Assembly (NCBI GenBank): GCA_963782555.1
Contig: CAWAKB010000001.1
Coordinates: forward strand, 930,001-994,000
DNA from: Hyphomicrobium_A sp963782555
Lineage (GTDB): Bacteria > Pseudomonadota > Alphaproteobacteria > Rhizobiales > Hyphomicrobiaceae
Direction: 5' to 3'
DNA: 64,000 bases
Made by a program: the position numbers and the translations under genes. The notes beneath the pieces are model-generated. The model saw nothing but the letters and a program-made list of their open reading frames with translations. It did not search any database and was not told the DNA's origin. Shown piece after piece: positions 62,096-64,000 of this stretch. The first letter of the stretch is position 1; each line of letters starts with the position of its first letter.

Positions 62096-62470
62096 TCCTG
62101 CGGGTAGGCTGAGACCGGCATTAGGGCGCATGGAAGGTCAATCACCTTAAGCATCATTGCCTCCAGTAAATTGGCTCCCTGGCTCCTTCGACTGGGGCTT
62201 CGCGAATCTCGCAAGTTCGATTGTGCCCGTTACAATAACGACATATGCGCCTCACGTCCGCGCGCGCCTCTCGTGAGCTGCCAGACGTCTGATTAGGGTC
62301 ATCCTCTTCCGTCCGTCCCATGTCCGCGACTGTTCCGCTTGTCCCCCAGCAGCAGTCGACTTCGTCTGGTGAGGTGAACGGGCCAGAAGGGCCAGCAGCG
62401 GTCTTCAGTAATCAGCGGCGAGCACGTCCGCTCAGCTCTCAATATCAGACCATCGTGAGCGGATTGGCCA

Positions 62471-62998
62471 GGGTCCGGTAGGGGCCAGGATCTGGCGGCG
62501 GTCGATACCGAGCACCATTTGATCGTCGCCCATGACGTCACCAACATCGTAACCGACCGAACGCTGCTGTCCCCGATGGCTCGCATGGCAAAGGACGCGA
62601 TGGCTGTCGATAAGATCGATGTTCTGGCCGACCGCGGGTACTTGAGCGGCGATGAGATTCTCGCATGCGAAGCCATGGGCGCCACGCCCCACGTGCCCAA
62701 GCCGCTCACATCGAATGCGGCGGGGCGGTTTGGCAAGAACGACTTCGTCTATCTTGCGGATCAGAACGCGTATCGCTTCCCGGCTGGAGAGATTCTCCCC
62801 TATCGCTTCACGCGCGTCGAGGATGGACGAACGCTGCATAGCTACTGGACAACAAAGTGCGGCACCTGCGCGCTGCAGGCGAAATGCACGATGAGCAAGG
62901 AACGCCGCGGGCGTCGCTGGGAACATGAGGCCGTCATCGAGGCCATCTGTCCGGTGGACCGCCCTGAAAAGAAAAAAGACCCCCCGGAACGCAACTAA
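62471..62998 (+). pseudogene. IS1182-family transposase fragment
   Basis: The middle and C-terminal part of an IS1182-type DDE transposase. AAVDTEHHLIVAHDVTN starts the catalytic segment. LADRGYLSGDEI holds an acidic catalytic residue region, then KPLTSNAAGRFGKNDFVYL, YWTTKCGTCALQAKC and ERRGRRWEHEAVIEA follow. The N-terminal half is missing, as are the last 100 or so residues, replaced by CPVDRPEKKKDPPERN. Terminal inverted repeats are not seen. It is a dead fragment that marks past insertion here. Confidence 0.85.
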
Positions 62999-63024
62999 AC
63001 CAAGCAAAATCTCACTTAGGGAAA

Positions 63025-63369
63025 TCAGGCCGGTGCATCACGACCGTGGACCTCCGCTGGGGGCGCGGTCGCCTCCACAGCCGTGAAGGGCTCGATGATT
63101 GTGTATTGGTGCATCGCTCCCGCTGGCACAAGCCACGAGTCTCCGGCCTTTAAATTTAGCGTTTGTCCTTCCAAATCGAGCCTTGCGCTGCCCGAGATCA
63201 CGTACCCCACTGTCTCGTACTCCCTGGCTGTTGGAGCCTTGCGCTTCTCCCCTGGTTCTTCGACCCATAGGCGCATCGAAACGCGCTTGCCGGCGACGAG
63301 ATACTTCTGGCCCATTTCTCCCCGCGGAGAAGTACCGGCCTCCACCTTCTTGATCGTTGTATCCGGCAT
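63025..63369 (-). CDS. Cupin-domain protein
   Basis: A small single-domain cupin of 114 residues. The beta-barrel signs are REYETVGYVISGSARLDLEGQTLNLKAGDSWLVPAGAMHQY, with the G-x5-HxH-like and G-D-x-x-x-P-x-x-x-x-H motifs partly kept: HQY carries the second-motif His, while the first motif has Glu and Tyr in place of two His. Metal binding may be altered. Enzymatic role unknown; such proteins act as dioxygenases, isomerases or sensors. It is transcribed away from the DUF389 gene, 237 nt upstream, with no feature seen in that gap. Confidence 0.8.
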   Translation of the reverse strand: MPDTTIKKVEAGTSPRGEMGQKYLVAGKRVSMRLWVEEPGEKRKAPTAREYETVGYVISGSARLDLEGQTLNLKAGDSWLVPAGAMHQYTIIEPFTAVEATAPPAEVHGRDAPA

Positions 63370-63605
63370 GGTCGACCTCCGTATTTGTCGATGCGGGCGT
63401 AATCAGTGCGAGTTTGTTACGGGGCGCAGATGGATTATTAAAACTCATGCAGCCGCTCGCTGCCGCTTCCAGCTGAACCTCAAAAGAACAGCTTACTAGC
63501 AGTTCAATTCAACCGCGAGCGAAGAGACGATTAGCGGAGGAGTCGCTCTCCTGGAGGGTCTTGTGCCGCGCGCCGGTCACCCTCACCGCTTTTGCTCTGA
63601 TTATA

Positions 63606-64000
63606 TCAACCCTTTCGTACCAGCAAGATCATGCCGACCAACACCGCCAACAGCACCACCGACAACGCAATGGCAACGCGCGTGGCTTTCACGGCCCGAT
63701 CTTTCTCCCACCAGCTCGTCGGCTTGATGCCTTGCAGTACAAACGTCGTCACGCCGGCAAGGTTCACGCAAATCAGGTTCACCAGAAACAGCAAAAACGC
63801 GCCCGTTGCCAGGTCCAGTTGCCCGCCGCCGAGCAGCAGCCCCGCCGTCACCAGCGGCGGCAATAGCGCCACCGCCACCATGACGCCGATCAAAGCCGCC
63901 GACACGCCGGTCGTGAACGCCAGCGCGCCCGCGCTGCCCGACGCCAACGCCACCGCGATGTCGCCAAACCCTACGCCCGAGCGCGACGCAATTTCCGGCG
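63606..64000 (-). CDS. DUF389 membrane protein, C-terminal part (runs off the window)
   Basis: The frame is open to the window edge, so only the last ~131 residues are present. They begin PEIASRSGVGFGDIAVAL, then continue GSAGALAFTTGVSAALIGVMVAVALLPPLVTAG across hydrophobic helices, and end LVGMILLVRKG. FTTGVSAALIGVMVAVALLPPL is typical of DUF389/TIGR00341 proteins of unknown function. The 5' end lies beyond 64,000. Confidence 0.85.
   Translation of the reverse strand, partial: PEIASRSGVGFGDIAVALASGSAGALAFTTGVSAALIGVMVAVALLPPLVTAGLLLGGGQLDLATGAFLLFLVNLICVNLAGVTTFVLQGIKPTSWWEKDRAVKATRVAIALSVVLLAVLVGMILLVRKG

Noticed and set aside
62299..63007. Minus-strand frames over the transposase fragment
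   Set aside because: The plus strand matches an IS1182 transposase; the other frames are shadows.
1..64000. CRISPR array, tRNA or rRNA genes
   Set aside because: No regularly spaced repeats and no cloverleaf or rRNA signature were noticed on reading both strands; a covariance-model search would settle it.

Overview
The window reads as chromosomal DNA of a high-GC alphaproteobacterium, most likely of the order Hyphomicrobiales. The pointers are the gene families: a VPLPA-CTERM/XrtD exosortase locus, a SigF-NrsF pair driving a bufferin cluster, a PhoQ-like kinase remnant and an IS1182 fragment. The genus cannot be named from the sequence alone. No rRNA, tRNA or CRISPR array was seen.

Bases 1-13,750 are one exopolysaccharide/protein-sorting locus, nearly all on the minus strand. 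In transcription order it holds a VPLPA-CTERM protein, a Wzz-type chain-length protein, a BY-kinase, an outer-membrane export lipoprotein-like protein, an outer-membrane barrel, a polyprenyl glycosylphosphotransferase, a second VPLPA-CTERM protein, a WecG/TagA-STAS fusion, an exosortase-EpsI fusion (XrtD) and a large TPR lipoprotein. A GT2 glycosyltransferase converges from the left edge. A 17-bp motif with tandem GCAAC units lies upstream of both sorted proteins. Bases 14,094-16,935 (+) carry rfbB-rfbD-rfbA for dTDP-rhamnose; rfbA has two compensating frameshifts.

Bases 16,958-25,137 hold a transglutaminase / cpATP-grasp-alpha-E / DUF2126 cluster on the minus strand, with a divergent zinc-binding metallopeptidase followed by an MgtA-type ATPase. 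Bases 27,735-30,565 hold a TonB-dependent receptor (frameshifted) and a small exported protein behind a ModE-like operator, which suggests control by molybdate. Bases 31,160-35,819 hold a Tat-exported dipeptidase, a permuted papain-like exported protein and an orphan NACHT NTPase.

Bases 35,835-54,097 are envelope efflux and metal handling. They contain an AcrAB-like pump, then DoxX, NrsF and SigF on the minus strand, with a strong SigF-type promoter before sigF. Divergent from these is bufABC, a copper-binding bufferin system. An MdtABC-like two-permease pump and a diguanylate cyclase follow.

Bases 54,100-63,000 are a decayed, accessory-looking region: AATTCCCTG repeats, an amidohydrolase scrap, a broken histidine kinase and an IS1182 transposase fragment. 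Intact genes lie among them: fccAB (sulfide oxidation), a DUF6544-like protein, a P-type ATPase and a small basic protein. A cupin and the end of a DUF389 membrane protein close the window.
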